Assembly: GCA_013336525.1 (NCBI GenBank)
Contig: JAAXTM010000003.1
Span: 186,001 to 250,000, forward strand
DNA length: 64,000 nt
Direction: 5' to 3'
From: Geobacteraceae bacterium
GTDB taxonomy: Bacteria > Desulfobacterota > Desulfuromonadia > Geobacterales > Pseudopelobacteraceae
Positions 10,941 through 19,572 of this stretch are shown here, piece after piece. A program made the position numbers and the translations under genes. Position 1 is the stretch's first letter. Every line of letters starts with the position of its first letter. Under the pieces are notes generated by a model. That model worked only from the letters and a program-made list of their open reading frames with translations. It was not told the origin of the DNA and searched no databases.

Positions 10941-12383
10941 ATGGCAATGGAGATGCGTCAACAATTGAAAATGTCCCAGCAACTGGTGATGACTCCCCAG
11001 TTGCAGCAGGCTATCAAGCTACTTCAGTTGACTCGTATGGAACTTCAGGATCTTGTCGTTCAGGAGTTGGAAGAAAACCCGCTCCTTGAAGAATCTACCG
11101 GTCTTGATGAAATTTTAGAGCCGGACACACTTGAAGTGGCGGAGCTGGAGCATGAACCAGCGCAGGATATTGCTGATTTTCATGAGGTGGAAACAGGTGA
11201 TGAAACTCTGCGCGACTGGGATAGCTACCTGGATGGCTATAACTTCAGCTCCGGAGAACAGCAGTACGGAGGCGAAGATGAGCGCCCCTCCTTTGAAAAC
11301 CTGCTGACAAAAAAAGGTACCCTGATCGATCACCTGTTGTGGCAGCTTCACATGGGTCAGTATTCCGAGATGGATGTTCGTGTGGGGGAGGTAATCATTG
11401 GAAACGTTGATGATTACGGCTATCTGCGCGCATCTCTGCCGGAAATTGCAGCGGCAAGTTCCGCTACGGAAGAGGATGTTCAGGATGTACTCGAATGCAT
11501 TCAGGAGTTTGATCCCCCAGGTGTCGCAGCTCGTGACCTGCGAGAGTGTTTGCTGATCCAGGCGCGGAACCTGGGTATGAAGGGGAGTGTTGTCGAAAGT
11601 ATTTTGCAAAATCATCTGAGTGATCTGGAAAAACGAAACTACAAACAGATTGCACGTTTGTTGAAAGTTGATATAAATCAAGTTCTTGTGGCTTCCAAAA
11701 TTATTTCCGGATTTGATCCACGCCCCGGTTCGTCATTCAGCACGGATGATGTGCATTATATTTCTCCGGACATATTTGTGCATAAGGTTGGTGATGATTA
11801 TGTCGTAATGCTGAACGAAGAAGGGTTGCCCAACCTGAAAGTCAGCACCGAGTATGCAGATGCTCGCGGGAATGGTACTATAGATTCCCAGACGGAACAT
11901 TATATCAGTGATAAAATGCGTTCAGCAGCCTGGTTGATAAAAAGCATTCAGCAGCGGCAGCGAACAATATACAAGGTTGCAAAAAGCATAATCCGGTTTC
12001 AACGTGAATATTTTGATCGTGGCATTGAGTATCTTCGCCCGTTGGTGCTGCGGGATATTGCTGAAGATATCGGCATGCATGAATCGACCATCAGCCGTGT
12101 TACCACCAATAAATATATGCAGACGCCCCAGGGATTGCTGGAGCTGAAATACTTTTTCAACAGTGGCCTTTCTACAAGTGAAGGGGATTTTGTCGCGTCT
12201 GAAAGTGTAAAAAACAGAATTAAAGAAATTATCGAAAAGGAAAATCCCAAGAAACCGCTTTCTGATCAAAAGATTTCCGAAATGCTGTCGGAGCAGACGG
12301 TGAATATTGCACGTCGTACGGTAACCAAGTATCGCGAAATGCTTAATCTGGGATCATCTTCTGAACGTAAAAGACATTTTTGA
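10941..12383 (+). CDS. rpoN: RNA polymerase sigma-54 factor
   Basis: A 480-residue sigma-54. Region I is the glutamine-rich N-terminus (MRQQLKMSQQLVMTPQLQQA), followed by an acidic stretch, the core-binding region, the HTH (RDIAEDIGMHESTISRVTTNKY) and the C-terminal RpoN box (ARRTVTKYRE; the usual form is ARRTVAKYRE). It recognises the -24/-12 promoters proposed at 21916-21931 and 47706-47721 and is opened by regulators like the two encoded in this window. Position between lptB and hpf is the conserved proteobacterial arrangement. Confidence 0.97.
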   Translation: MAMEMRQQLKMSQQLVMTPQLQQAIKLLQLTRMELQDLVVQELEENPLLEESTGLDEILEPDTLEVAELEHEPAQDIADFHEVETGDETLRDWDSYLDGYNFSSGEQQYGGEDERPSFENLLTKKGTLIDHLLWQLHMGQYSEMDVRVGEVIIGNVDDYGYLRASLPEIAAASSATEEDVQDVLECIQEFDPPGVAARDLRECLLIQARNLGMKGSVVESILQNHLSDLEKRNYKQIARLLKVDINQVLVASKIISGFDPRPGSSFSTDDVHYISPDIFVHKVGDDYVVMLNEEGLPNLKVSTEYADARGNGTIDSQTEHYISDKMRSAAWLIKSIQQRQRTIYKVAKSIIRFQREYFDRGIEYLRPLVLRDIAEDIGMHESTISRVTTNKYMQTPQGLLELKYFFNSGLSTSEGDFVASESVKNRIKEIIEKENPKKPLSDQKISEMLSEQTVNIARRTVTKYREMLNLGSSSERKRHF

Positions 12384-12440
12384 CGAGCTGCCATATCGGC
12401 AGTCGTCCATTTCACAGCACCAATTACACAGGAGGTTTGT

Positions 12441-12989
12441 ATGCAGGTAACGATGACATTCAGGCACATGGAACAGAGCGATGCTCTCAAGGCATATGCT
12501 GAAGAAAAACTTGAGCGTGTGACTAAGTATATTGATGCCCCGATTAATGTGCAGGTCTACTTTTCCGTAGAAAAGAAGATTCGCCACATTGTTGAAATTG
12601 TTATTAATTCAAAGGGGATCAGTACTAAAGCTTCAGAGGCGACTCACGATATGTATGCCTCTATCGATGCGGTCATCGACAAGATTGAGCGTCAGCTTGT
12701 TCGCTACAAGGAAAAAATTAAAACTCATAAGCCGAACGGTGATGAGCATGGCCGTCAGCTCTCTAAAAAGATTTTTGAGGCTGACAGTATTGAATCCAGC
12801 AGCGGTTCAGTTGTAATAAAAACAACCACTGAAACCGTTAAGCCGATGTCTGTGGAAGAAGCTGTAATGCAGATGGATCTTCTGCACAAAGATTTTATTG
12901 TGTTCACAGATGCCGACAGCAGTGAAATCAATGTCCTGTATCGTCGTAAAGACGGAAATTACGGACTGATCGAACCACATCGCGCCTAG
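12441..12989 (+). CDS. hpf: Ribosome hibernation promoting factor, long form
   Basis: A 182-residue protein with an N-terminal S30AE ribosome-binding domain (near 1-100) and a C-terminal dimerisation domain (near 125-180, EEAVMQMDLLHKDFIVFTDADS), so it is the long HPF that makes 100S dimers. A strong AGGAGG lies 7 nt before ATG 12441. It follows rpoN, the classical neighbour. Confidence 0.95.
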   Translation: MQVTMTFRHMEQSDALKAYAEEKLERVTKYIDAPINVQVYFSVEKKIRHIVEIVINSKGISTKASEATHDMYASIDAVIDKIERQLVRYKEKIKTHKPNGDEHGRQLSKKIFEADSIESSSGSVVIKTTTETVKPMSVEEAVMQMDLLHKDFIVFTDADSSEINVLYRRKDGNYGLIEPHRA

Positions 12990-13004
12990 AAAATCTAAGC
13001 CACC

Positions 13005-13964
13005 ATGGAAGGTATTTCACTCTCAATACAGGATCTGCTGACTGATAATGAGTATGGTCTCGGCTTGACCCTGCTTGCCGGCAAGCAGGGTCTTATGCAT
13101 CGTGTCTCCAGTTCTCGTATTCAGAAACCTGGTCTTGCACTGGCTGGCTACACCGAGCACCTGCATCCCGATCGGCTGCAGGTGCTCGGCAACACTGAAA
13201 TATCCTACCTGCAACAGATTGACAATCGGGTTGGTGCAGAAAATCTTGCTGCGCTCTGCAACTATCCGATATCCTGCTTTATTGTTACAAAAAACCTGCG
13301 CCCTCCCCAGTTGCTTCTTGATCTGGCGGATTCCCATGCTATCCCGGTGCTTGCAACCGCCCATCAATCGTCAACTTTCATATCACTGATAACCAAATTT
13401 CTTGAAGAACGGTTGTTGCCAACGACCCATCTGCATGGTGTTTTAATGGATGTACTTGGGGTCGGGGTGCTCCTATCCGGGAAAAGTGGCATTGGTAAGA
13501 GTGAGTGTGCTCTGGATCTTGTGATTCGCGGCCACCGCCTGGTTGCAGACGACATGGTGTTTATAAAGAAGAAGATGCCGGCGGTGCTTGTTGGACAGGC
13601 GGAGGAGTCGCTCCAGTATTTGATGGAAATACGCGGTTTAGGTATCATAAACATCAAGGATCTTTATGGTGTCTCTGCAATCCGTGACAAAAAAATTGTG
13701 GATATTCAGCTGGAGCTGATGGAGTGGGATGAATCCCATGAATATGATCGACTGGGCGTTGACGACCGCACGGTCACTATTCTCGGCATTGAGATACCGC
13801 ATATTGTTATTCCAGTCAGGCCAGGTCGCAATCTTGGTTCAATTATCGAAGTTGCCGCTCGTAATAACCTGCTGAAAGGCATGGGATATCACTCGGCCCG
13901 TGATTTTCAGGAACGACTCCTCAAGCGGATCGAAGCCAGACCCCTTGGGGACGAGGTAGAGTAA
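13005..13964 (+). CDS. hprK: HPr kinase/phosphorylase
   Basis: Phosphorylates and dephosphorylates HPr on the regulatory serine. The 319-residue protein has an N-terminal domain followed by the catalytic domain with Walker A (LLSGKSGIGKSE), the conserved His-Arg-Leu-Val-Ala-Asp-Asp stretch, and the HprK signature near MEIRGLGIINIKDLYG. It lies 4 bp before rapZ and upstream of the HPr gene, whose product retains the target serine (NGKSIMG). Confidence 0.95.
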   Translation: MEGISLSIQDLLTDNEYGLGLTLLAGKQGLMHRVSSSRIQKPGLALAGYTEHLHPDRLQVLGNTEISYLQQIDNRVGAENLAALCNYPISCFIVTKNLRPPQLLLDLADSHAIPVLATAHQSSTFISLITKFLEERLLPTTHLHGVLMDVLGVGVLLSGKSGIGKSECALDLVIRGHRLVADDMVFIKKKMPAVLVGQAEESLQYLMEIRGLGIINIKDLYGVSAIRDKKIVDIQLELMEWDESHEYDRLGVDDRTVTILGIEIPHIVIPVRPGRNLGSIIEVAARNNLLKGMGYHSARDFQERLLKRIEARPLGDEVE

Positions 13965-13967
13965 GGT

Positions 13968-14831
13968 ATGCGCGTTATAATCATAACCGGTATGTCCGGT
14001 TCCGGAAAATCCACGGCAGTCAGGGCCCTGGAAGATGAAGGCTATTACTGTATAGATAATCTACCGGTACGCCTGTTCAAGCGTTTTGTTGATCTGATCG
14101 GTAAATCTGGTGAAGCCTACAAAGGTATTGTACTTGTTGCTGATATCCGGGGGCGGGAGTTTTTTAAAGGATACGAAAGTGCCTTTCACAAGATTATCGG
14201 TTCGGGGCATACGGTAGAGATCTTTTTCTTTGATGCTCTGGATGAAATTCTGGTAAGGCGCTTTTCTGAAACGCGTCGCCGGCATCCCGCTGATGATAAC
14301 TGCACTGTTTCCGAAGGTATTGGTATTGAACGTGATCGTCTGAGCGGCCTTAGGCAGATTGCCACCAGATTAATAGACACTTCCGAGTTTACGGTGCACC
14401 AGCTTAAAGATTTCATCCTGAGAATAGTCAGGGGTGAGGAGCAGGAAAGTCAGCTTGTAGTGGAAGTGCAGTCATTTGGATTTAAGTACGGTGTGCCGCT
14501 CGAATCCAGCATAGTTATGGATGTACGCTTTTTACCGAATCCGTTTTTTGTACCTGAATTGAAAGAAAGTTCAGGTCTTGATGATGCTGTTCGTGATTAC
14601 GTTCTTGATAATGTTGTTGCGGCACAATTTCTTGATCACTTTTTTCCGCTTTTGGACATGCTGTTGCCGGCACACCGTCAGGAAGGTAAATCTTATTTAA
14701 CAATTTCGATCGGTTGTACAGGTGGTCGTCATCGCTCTGTTGCTATAGCAGAGGCAACTGGAATGCACTTGCAGGAAACGTGGCCCTCGGTGCGAATTAT
14801 TCACAGGGATATTGAAAAGGGGCTTAAATGA
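13968..14831 (+). CDS. rapZ: RapZ/YvcJ-family nucleotide-binding protein
   Basis: A 287-residue P-loop protein with Walker A (GMSGSGKSTAVRALED) and the characteristic GYYCIDNLPV, and a C-terminal domain with SIGCTGGRHRSVAIAE. In enteric bacteria RapZ guides RNase E to a small RNA that controls glucosamine-6-phosphate synthase; in other bacteria the role is less clear. It overlaps the EIIA gene by 4 bp within the regulatory PTS cluster. Confidence 0.94.
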   Translation: MRVIIITGMSGSGKSTAVRALEDEGYYCIDNLPVRLFKRFVDLIGKSGEAYKGIVLVADIRGREFFKGYESAFHKIIGSGHTVEIFFFDALDEILVRRFSETRRRHPADDNCTVSEGIGIERDRLSGLRQIATRLIDTSEFTVHQLKDFILRIVRGEEQESQLVVEVQSFGFKYGVPLESSIVMDVRFLPNPFFVPELKESSGLDDAVRDYVLDNVVAAQFLDHFFPLLDMLLPAHRQEGKSYLTISIGCTGGRHRSVAIAEATGMHLQETWPSVRIIHRDIEKGLK

Positions 14832-15220
14832 TAGGATTAGTACTTGTTACCCATGCCGGGTTGGCGACAGCACTCAAGATGTCAGCAGAAATGATTGTCG
14901 GATCGATTGAATGTTGTGTGACTGTTGAAGTTGGTTCCGATGAACAGGCAGATGATATTATGGCTCGGGTTGTGGCTGCGGTCGAGGCGGTTAAGTCAGG
15001 TGGCGCCATTATTATGACCGATCTTTTTGGCGGTACGCCATCCAATATGGCAATGTCTTTCTTAAAAGAGGGGTGTATTGAAGTTGTTACCGGAGTAAAC
15101 CTTCCAATGCTGATTGAATTCTGTTCCCGCCGCGAACGAAAGTCAGTCGCCGAACTTGCTGTGGATCTGCAGCGAACCGGTCGCGATGGAATTATTGTTG
15201 CCGGAGAACTGTTGAAGTAA
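14828..15220 (+). CDS. PTS EIIA component, mannose family
   Basis: A 130-residue EIIA domain of the mannose/fructose family. The likely phosphorylated histidine is in LVTHAGLATALK near the N-terminus, and DLFGGTPSNMA is the family signature. No EIIB, EIIC or EIID is encoded nearby, so with HPr, EI and HprK this probably forms a regulatory rather than a sugar-transporting phosphotransfer chain, as in other Geobacter-like genomes. It overlaps rapZ by 4 bp. Confidence 0.92.
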   Translation: MIGLVLVTHAGLATALKMSAEMIVGSIECCVTVEVGSDEQADDIMARVVAAVEAVKSGGAIIMTDLFGGTPSNMAMSFLKEGCIEVVTGVNLPMLIEFCSRRERKSVAELAVDLQRTGRDGIIVAGELLK

Positions 15221-15274
15221 ATTCTTGAAGTGAATTTTGAAATGACATGCACTTTATCTAAGGAAGCCCGAACC

Positions 15275-15541
15275 ATGCTCCAAAAAGATTTTTTGATCAT
15301 AAATAAATTAGGATTACATGCTCGTGCTTCGGCTCTTCTTGTGAAGACTTCCAGTCGTTTTAATGCTGACGTCAAGCTGGCAAGAGAGGATGTGGAGGTT
15401 AATGGAAAAAGCATCATGGGAATTATGATGCTGGCAGCCTCCAAGGGTTCAACAGTCCGCTTGACCGTTGTCGGTGCAGACGAAACTGAAGCTTTTCAGA
15501 CCATAGGAGATCTGATTGCCAATGGTTTTGGAGAGGAATAA
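15275..15541 (+). CDS. ptsH: Phosphocarrier protein HPr
   Basis: An 88-residue HPr. The active-site His is in NKLGLHARAS and the HprK target Ser in NGKSIMGIMML. The frame is open from 15230, but ATG 15275 gives the standard N-terminus and has AAGGAAG upstream. It receives phosphate from EI, encoded immediately downstream, and passes it to the EIIA just upstream. Confidence 0.95.
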   Translation: MLQKDFLIINKLGLHARASALLVKTSSRFNADVKLAREDVEVNGKSIMGIMMLAASKGSTVRLTVVGADETEAFQTIGDLIANGFGEE

Positions 15542-15542
15542 A

Positions 15543-17285
15543 ATGCGGACCTTCTCCGGAATCGCGGCTTCGCCCGGGATTGTCATGGGGAAGTTGTGCA
15601 TCATTGACCGTAGTCGATCGATCGTGCCAGAGTATTCGATCCCCACAGAATCGGTCTCCCATGAAACAGCCCGTCTTGAACTGGCAATCGAAAATACCCG
15701 TATTGAGTTGGAAACACTTAAATCCCGTCTTGCTGAAACAAGTGGTGAAGACCACCTCTTCTTCATTGAAACCCACCTGATGATACTAGCTGATGAACGC
15801 CTAGTATCTGAAACATCAGAGATCATTAGAACCGGCATGATCAATGCGGAAGGTGCCCTGCGTCGAACCCTGCACCGCTACCACGAAGCATTTGCAAATA
15901 TTGATGACCCGTATCTTCGTGAACGCATCAGCGATGTAGAGACGGTTATTGAACGGGTACTGCGCAGCATGAGCGGCGAAACTGCTGAACCGTTACCGCA
16001 GGCTGACAGCAAGATGATTATCGCTGCACACGATTTGTCTCCCGCCGACATGCTTCAGATCAATCGCAGCAGTGTCCTCGCTGTCATAACCGAGATTGGC
16101 GGACGAACGTCACATACAGCAATACTGGCACGCGCCCTTGATCTCCCTTCAGTTATGGGTGTTGAGGGGATAACGGATCTTCTTCTTGATGGTGCTCCTG
16201 TTATCGTAGATGGAGTATCCGGTACAGTAATTGTTGATCCGGATCAGGAAACATTTCAGTCTTCACTTCGTCGGAAACAGCATTACGAATATGTTGAATA
16301 TGAACTTTTGAAGACTGCTGATCTTCCGGCAATCACCCTTGATGGCCACCAGATGCATCTGCGCGGAAACGTCGAGATACCTGAAGAGGGTGCTTCTGTT
16401 CTTGCGCACGGAGGGAGCGGAGCCGGTTTGTACCGTACCGAGATGCTTTTTATGAACCGGTCATTTATGCCGGATGAAGAAGAGCAGTTGTTGATATACC
16501 GTGCAATGCAGCAGGCTATAGCACCGCACCCTCTAACTATTCGGACTCTGGATGCCGGAGGCGACAAGCTACTTGAGGGGATGGACCAGGCCGTGGAGCT
16601 CAACCCGGCCCTCGGTGTACGGGCGATCCGATTATCACTAAGCATGCCGGAAGAATTCAAGAAGCAGTTACGGGCAATTTTAAGGGTAAGCGCTGACGGA
16701 CCGGTTAAAATTATGTTCCCGATGATTTCCGGGATGGAGGAAGTCCGCAGAGCTAAATCACTGCTTGAAGAAATCAAACTGGAGCTGGCCGCCTCCGATA
16801 TTTCGTTTGACAAAGAAATTCAGGTCGGCGTGATGATTGAAATACCGGGAGCCGTTATCCTGGCTGACCTGCTGGCACGAGAGGTTGATTTTTTCAGTGT
16901 CGGCACAAATGACCTGATTCAATACACCCTGGCAATAGATCGCAGCAACGAACAACTCTCTCATATGTATCAACCGCTTCACCCTGCTGTGCTGAGGTCT
17001 CTGCGCCGGATTGTCCAGGCCGCTCATGGTGCCGGAATTCCTGCCTGCCTCTGTGGTGAAATGGCCGGTGACCCACTCTATCTGCCGGTTCTGCTGGGGC
17101 TTGGCTTTGATGAGCTATCAATGGGTGCAGGATCTCTATTGCGCGTTAAGCAGATTCTCCGTCGTTGCACCTTGGAGAGGGCTGCTGCTATTGCCGAAGG
17201 TTGCTTTGCCTTTTCAACTGCGGCGGAAGTAGAAATGTATCTGAAATCCCAAATTACCCTTGATGTAGCCGAAAGTATCGACTGA
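15543..17285 (+). CDS. ptsI: PTS enzyme I (phosphoenolpyruvate-protein phosphotransferase)
   Basis: A 580-residue EI that phosphorylates HPr from PEP. It has the HPr-binding N-terminal domain, the phospho-His signature GGRTSHTAILARALDLP, and the C-terminal PEP-binding TIM barrel with FFSVGTNDLIQYTLA and the Cys motif (PACLCGEMAGDP). ATG 15543 is preferred over the longer frame from 15516 because GGAGAGGA lies just upstream and the protein then starts MRTFSGIAASPG. It starts 1 bp after the ptsH stop. Confidence 0.96.
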   Translation: MRTFSGIAASPGIVMGKLCIIDRSRSIVPEYSIPTESVSHETARLELAIENTRIELETLKSRLAETSGEDHLFFIETHLMILADERLVSETSEIIRTGMINAEGALRRTLHRYHEAFANIDDPYLRERISDVETVIERVLRSMSGETAEPLPQADSKMIIAAHDLSPADMLQINRSSVLAVITEIGGRTSHTAILARALDLPSVMGVEGITDLLLDGAPVIVDGVSGTVIVDPDQETFQSSLRRKQHYEYVEYELLKTADLPAITLDGHQMHLRGNVEIPEEGASVLAHGGSGAGLYRTEMLFMNRSFMPDEEEQLLIYRAMQQAIAPHPLTIRTLDAGGDKLLEGMDQAVELNPALGVRAIRLSLSMPEEFKKQLRAILRVSADGPVKIMFPMISGMEEVRRAKSLLEEIKLELAASDISFDKEIQVGVMIEIPGAVILADLLAREVDFFSVGTNDLIQYTLAIDRSNEQLSHMYQPLHPAVLRSLRRIVQAAHGAGIPACLCGEMAGDPLYLPVLLGLGFDELSMGAGSLLRVKQILRRCTLERAAAIAEGCFAFSTAAEVEMYLKSQITLDVAESID

Positions 17286-18073
17286 TGACACCACCCTTGA
17301 TTTATCCATTTTTTGCATTTGTATTCGGCATGGTTGTCGGTTCATTTCTTAATGTCTGTATCTGCCGCCTGCCGAAGAACGAATCGGTTGTTTCTCCACC
17401 TTCGCATTGTCCCGGCTGTTCATATCAAATCCGCTGGTATGATAATATCCCTCTGTTGAGCTATCTGCTGCTGCGGGGAAAATGCCGGGGGTGCGGCACC
17501 CATATATCTCTGCAATACCCGCTGGTCGAGCTGCTCAATGGGGTTCTGACCATGTTGCTTTTTCTCCGGTTTGGTCCGACACTTACCTTTGCAGCACTGT
17601 TTTTGCTCTGTTCGGCACTGGTGGTGATCACCTTTATCGATATTGAACACCAGATAATTCCTGATGAAATATCGTTATCAGGGATTTTAGTAGGTTTTGT
17701 ACTGTCATTTTTTTTGCACGGACACAGCTGGCTGAATTCACTGCTTGGTATCCTCCTTGGAGGTGGCAGTTTACTGCTGGTTGCCTACTTGTACCAACGG
17801 CTGACCGGTAAAGACGGTATGGGTGGAGGAGATATCAAGCTGTTGGCGATGATGGGCGCTTTTCTGGGATGGAAGGCCGTGCCGTTTATTATCTTTGCCA
17901 GTTCACTGGTCGGATCAGTGATTGGTGTCTCCATCATGCTGTTTCAGAAAAAAGACACTAAACTGGCGATTCCTTTTGGTCCCTACCTTGCGTTTGCTGC
18001 AGTACTTTATATTTTCTACGGGAAGTCGCTCATCCGCTGGTACCTGGGTCTGAGTGGTTTTTATCAGGGGTAG
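17285..18073 (+). CDS. pilD: Prepilin peptidase / N-methyltransferase
   Basis: Cleaves and methylates type IV prepilins, such as the four encoded near 27.6-30.4 kb. The 262-residue membrane protein has an N-terminal methylase domain with two CxxC pairs (CPGC and CRGC, near residues 42-77) and the peptidase aspartates in DIEHQIIPDE and GGGDIKLLAMMGAFLGW. About eight membrane segments are predicted by eye. It overlaps the ptsI stop by 1 bp, so it may be co-expressed with the PTS genes. Confidence 0.95.
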   Translation: MTPPLIYPFFAFVFGMVVGSFLNVCICRLPKNESVVSPPSHCPGCSYQIRWYDNIPLLSYLLLRGKCRGCGTHISLQYPLVELLNGVLTMLLFLRFGPTLTFAALFLLCSALVVITFIDIEHQIIPDEISLSGILVGFVLSFFLHGHSWLNSLLGILLGGGSLLLVAYLYQRLTGKDGMGGGDIKLLAMMGAFLGWKAVPFIIFASSLVGSVIGVSIMLFQKKDTKLAIPFGPYLAFAAVLYIFYGKSLIRWYLGLSGFYQG

Positions 18074-18075
18074 CC

Positions 18076-19572
18076 ATGGCCCGTTACCGCCCCAGCCTGA
18101 CCATCTCGATACTTGCTTCTCTAGGGCTGCTGCTGATATTAACCTGGCTTCTTTTCAGTCTGCTGACCTTCAAAACTGCTGCAAATGATCTGTATGCCCA
18201 AAAAGGTGAACATGCCCGCACGCTGCTTAAGGCTTTTATAAGCCTGCTCCCCGATTCAATTCCGACTTATCCGGAAGGATTCATATCTCCTGACTCACAA
18301 GCTGCCCAATATATTCAAAAACTTTCCGAAGAGTCCGCTTTTGGACGTCTGACCCTGCTTGACAGGAATGGCAAAGCTATATTTAGTGCCGGTAAGGAGG
18401 GGAATGATCTGTACTCTCCATTTCAGGGGCTTACAAAAACGGCTGATGGGAGTTATATCCTACCTGACGGAGGCGGACTGGTGCAGATCACCGCAGTCCT
18501 GCGTTACGGGGAGGTTGTTGGTAAAGCCGGCCTGCTTCTCTCCCTGGCTCCGGAAAAAGCCCGGTTGGATAGATCCAGGCAGATGTTGATGGCCTATTTT
18601 GCGCTGGATTTTATTTTATTGCTAGGTCTGGGCTCGTTTGTTCTGTCGCGGATCGTTGTCAGTCCGATTAACCGTTTATTGACAGCTACGGAAAAAATTA
18701 CCGGAGGTCAGTACAGCCAGCGGCTCATTGTGTCCGGGAGTGCCGAGCTGGCTAAGCTTGCGACCGCTTTTAACGAAATGGCATCTGCTTTATCGGCGAA
18801 AGATCTTCAGGTTACTGAGCAGATGACCGCCCTTGAGAAAGCAAATTCCGATCTGCGCCAGGCTCGGGAAGAGACGCTTCGTACGGAGAAAATGGCTTCT
18901 ATCGGTCTGCTGGCCGCCGGTATGGCACATGAAATCGGAACGCCACTCGCATCTATAATGGGGTATGCAGAACTTTCTGCCGGTGAACAACCGGAAAATC
19001 CTGCTATTCAGGATTATTCCCGGCGTATTTCAGAAGATTGCTCCCGGATTGACCGGATTGTAAGGGGATTGCTTGATTTTTCCCGGCCACGAGCGCCAGG
19101 CGGAGAGGATGCCGATGTAAGAGATGTTGTTCTTACGACTATTGACCTTATGACGCAGCAGGGCGTCTTCAAACAATTAAATCTGAGTACTAAAATAGAC
19201 GAGGGATTATTACCAGCAAAGTGCGATCAGCACCAGCTTCAGCAGGTAATTATCAACCTGCTCCTCAACAGCCGTGATGCAACTCCGGTTGGCGGTGCAA
19301 TAACGGTCAGAGCACGGCAAGATGGCGCTCATATCCGCCTGGATGTTATTGATAACGGCAGCGGCATTACTGATGAATCTATGAAGCATATCTTCGATCC
19401 GTTCTTTACCACCAAACCACCAGGCAAGGGAACCGGTCTGGGACTGGCAATCTCCGCACGGATAATTGAAGGTTTCGGAGGACGCATCACGGCAGCCAGC
19501 AAAGTTGGTGAAGGGAGCTGCTTCAGTGTATGGCTGCCGTTGGCACGAGCGGAACAAGGGGAGGAAACGTGA
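18076..19572 (+). CDS. Membrane sensor histidine kinase with HAMP domain
   Basis: A 498-residue kinase with membrane segments near 12-32 and 172-192, a periplasmic sensor part between them, a HAMP domain (VSPINRLLTATEKITGGQY), a HisKA box (GMAHEIGTPLASIMGY) and HATPase_c (NLLLNSRDATP; GTGLGLAI). The HEIGTP box is the group that usually pairs with NtrC-type regulators, and just such a gene follows with a 4-bp overlap. Location after pilD suggests control of pilus genes, but the architecture differs from canonical PilS (no six-helix input), so the name is not given. Confidence 0.92.
   Translation: MARYRPSLTISILASLGLLLILTWLLFSLLTFKTAANDLYAQKGEHARTLLKAFISLLPDSIPTYPEGFISPDSQAAQYIQKLSEESAFGRLTLLDRNGKAIFSAGKEGNDLYSPFQGLTKTADGSYILPDGGGLVQITAVLRYGEVVGKAGLLLSLAPEKARLDRSRQMLMAYFALDFILLLGLGSFVLSRIVVSPINRLLTATEKITGGQYSQRLIVSGSAELAKLATAFNEMASALSAKDLQVTEQMTALEKANSDLRQAREETLRTEKMASIGLLAAGMAHEIGTPLASIMGYAELSAGEQPENPAIQDYSRRISEDCSRIDRIVRGLLDFSRPRAPGGEDADVRDVVLTTIDLMTQQGVFKQLNLSTKIDEGLLPAKCDQHQLQQVIINLLLNSRDATPVGGAITVRARQDGAHIRLDVIDNGSGITDESMKHIFDPFFTTKPPGKGTGLGLAISARIIEGFGGRITAASKVGEGSCFSVWLPLARAEQGEET

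Noticed and set aside
11115-11681. Minus-strand 188-codon frame inside rpoN
   Set aside because: It overlaps conserved sigma-54 sequence, and its product looks like no known protein.
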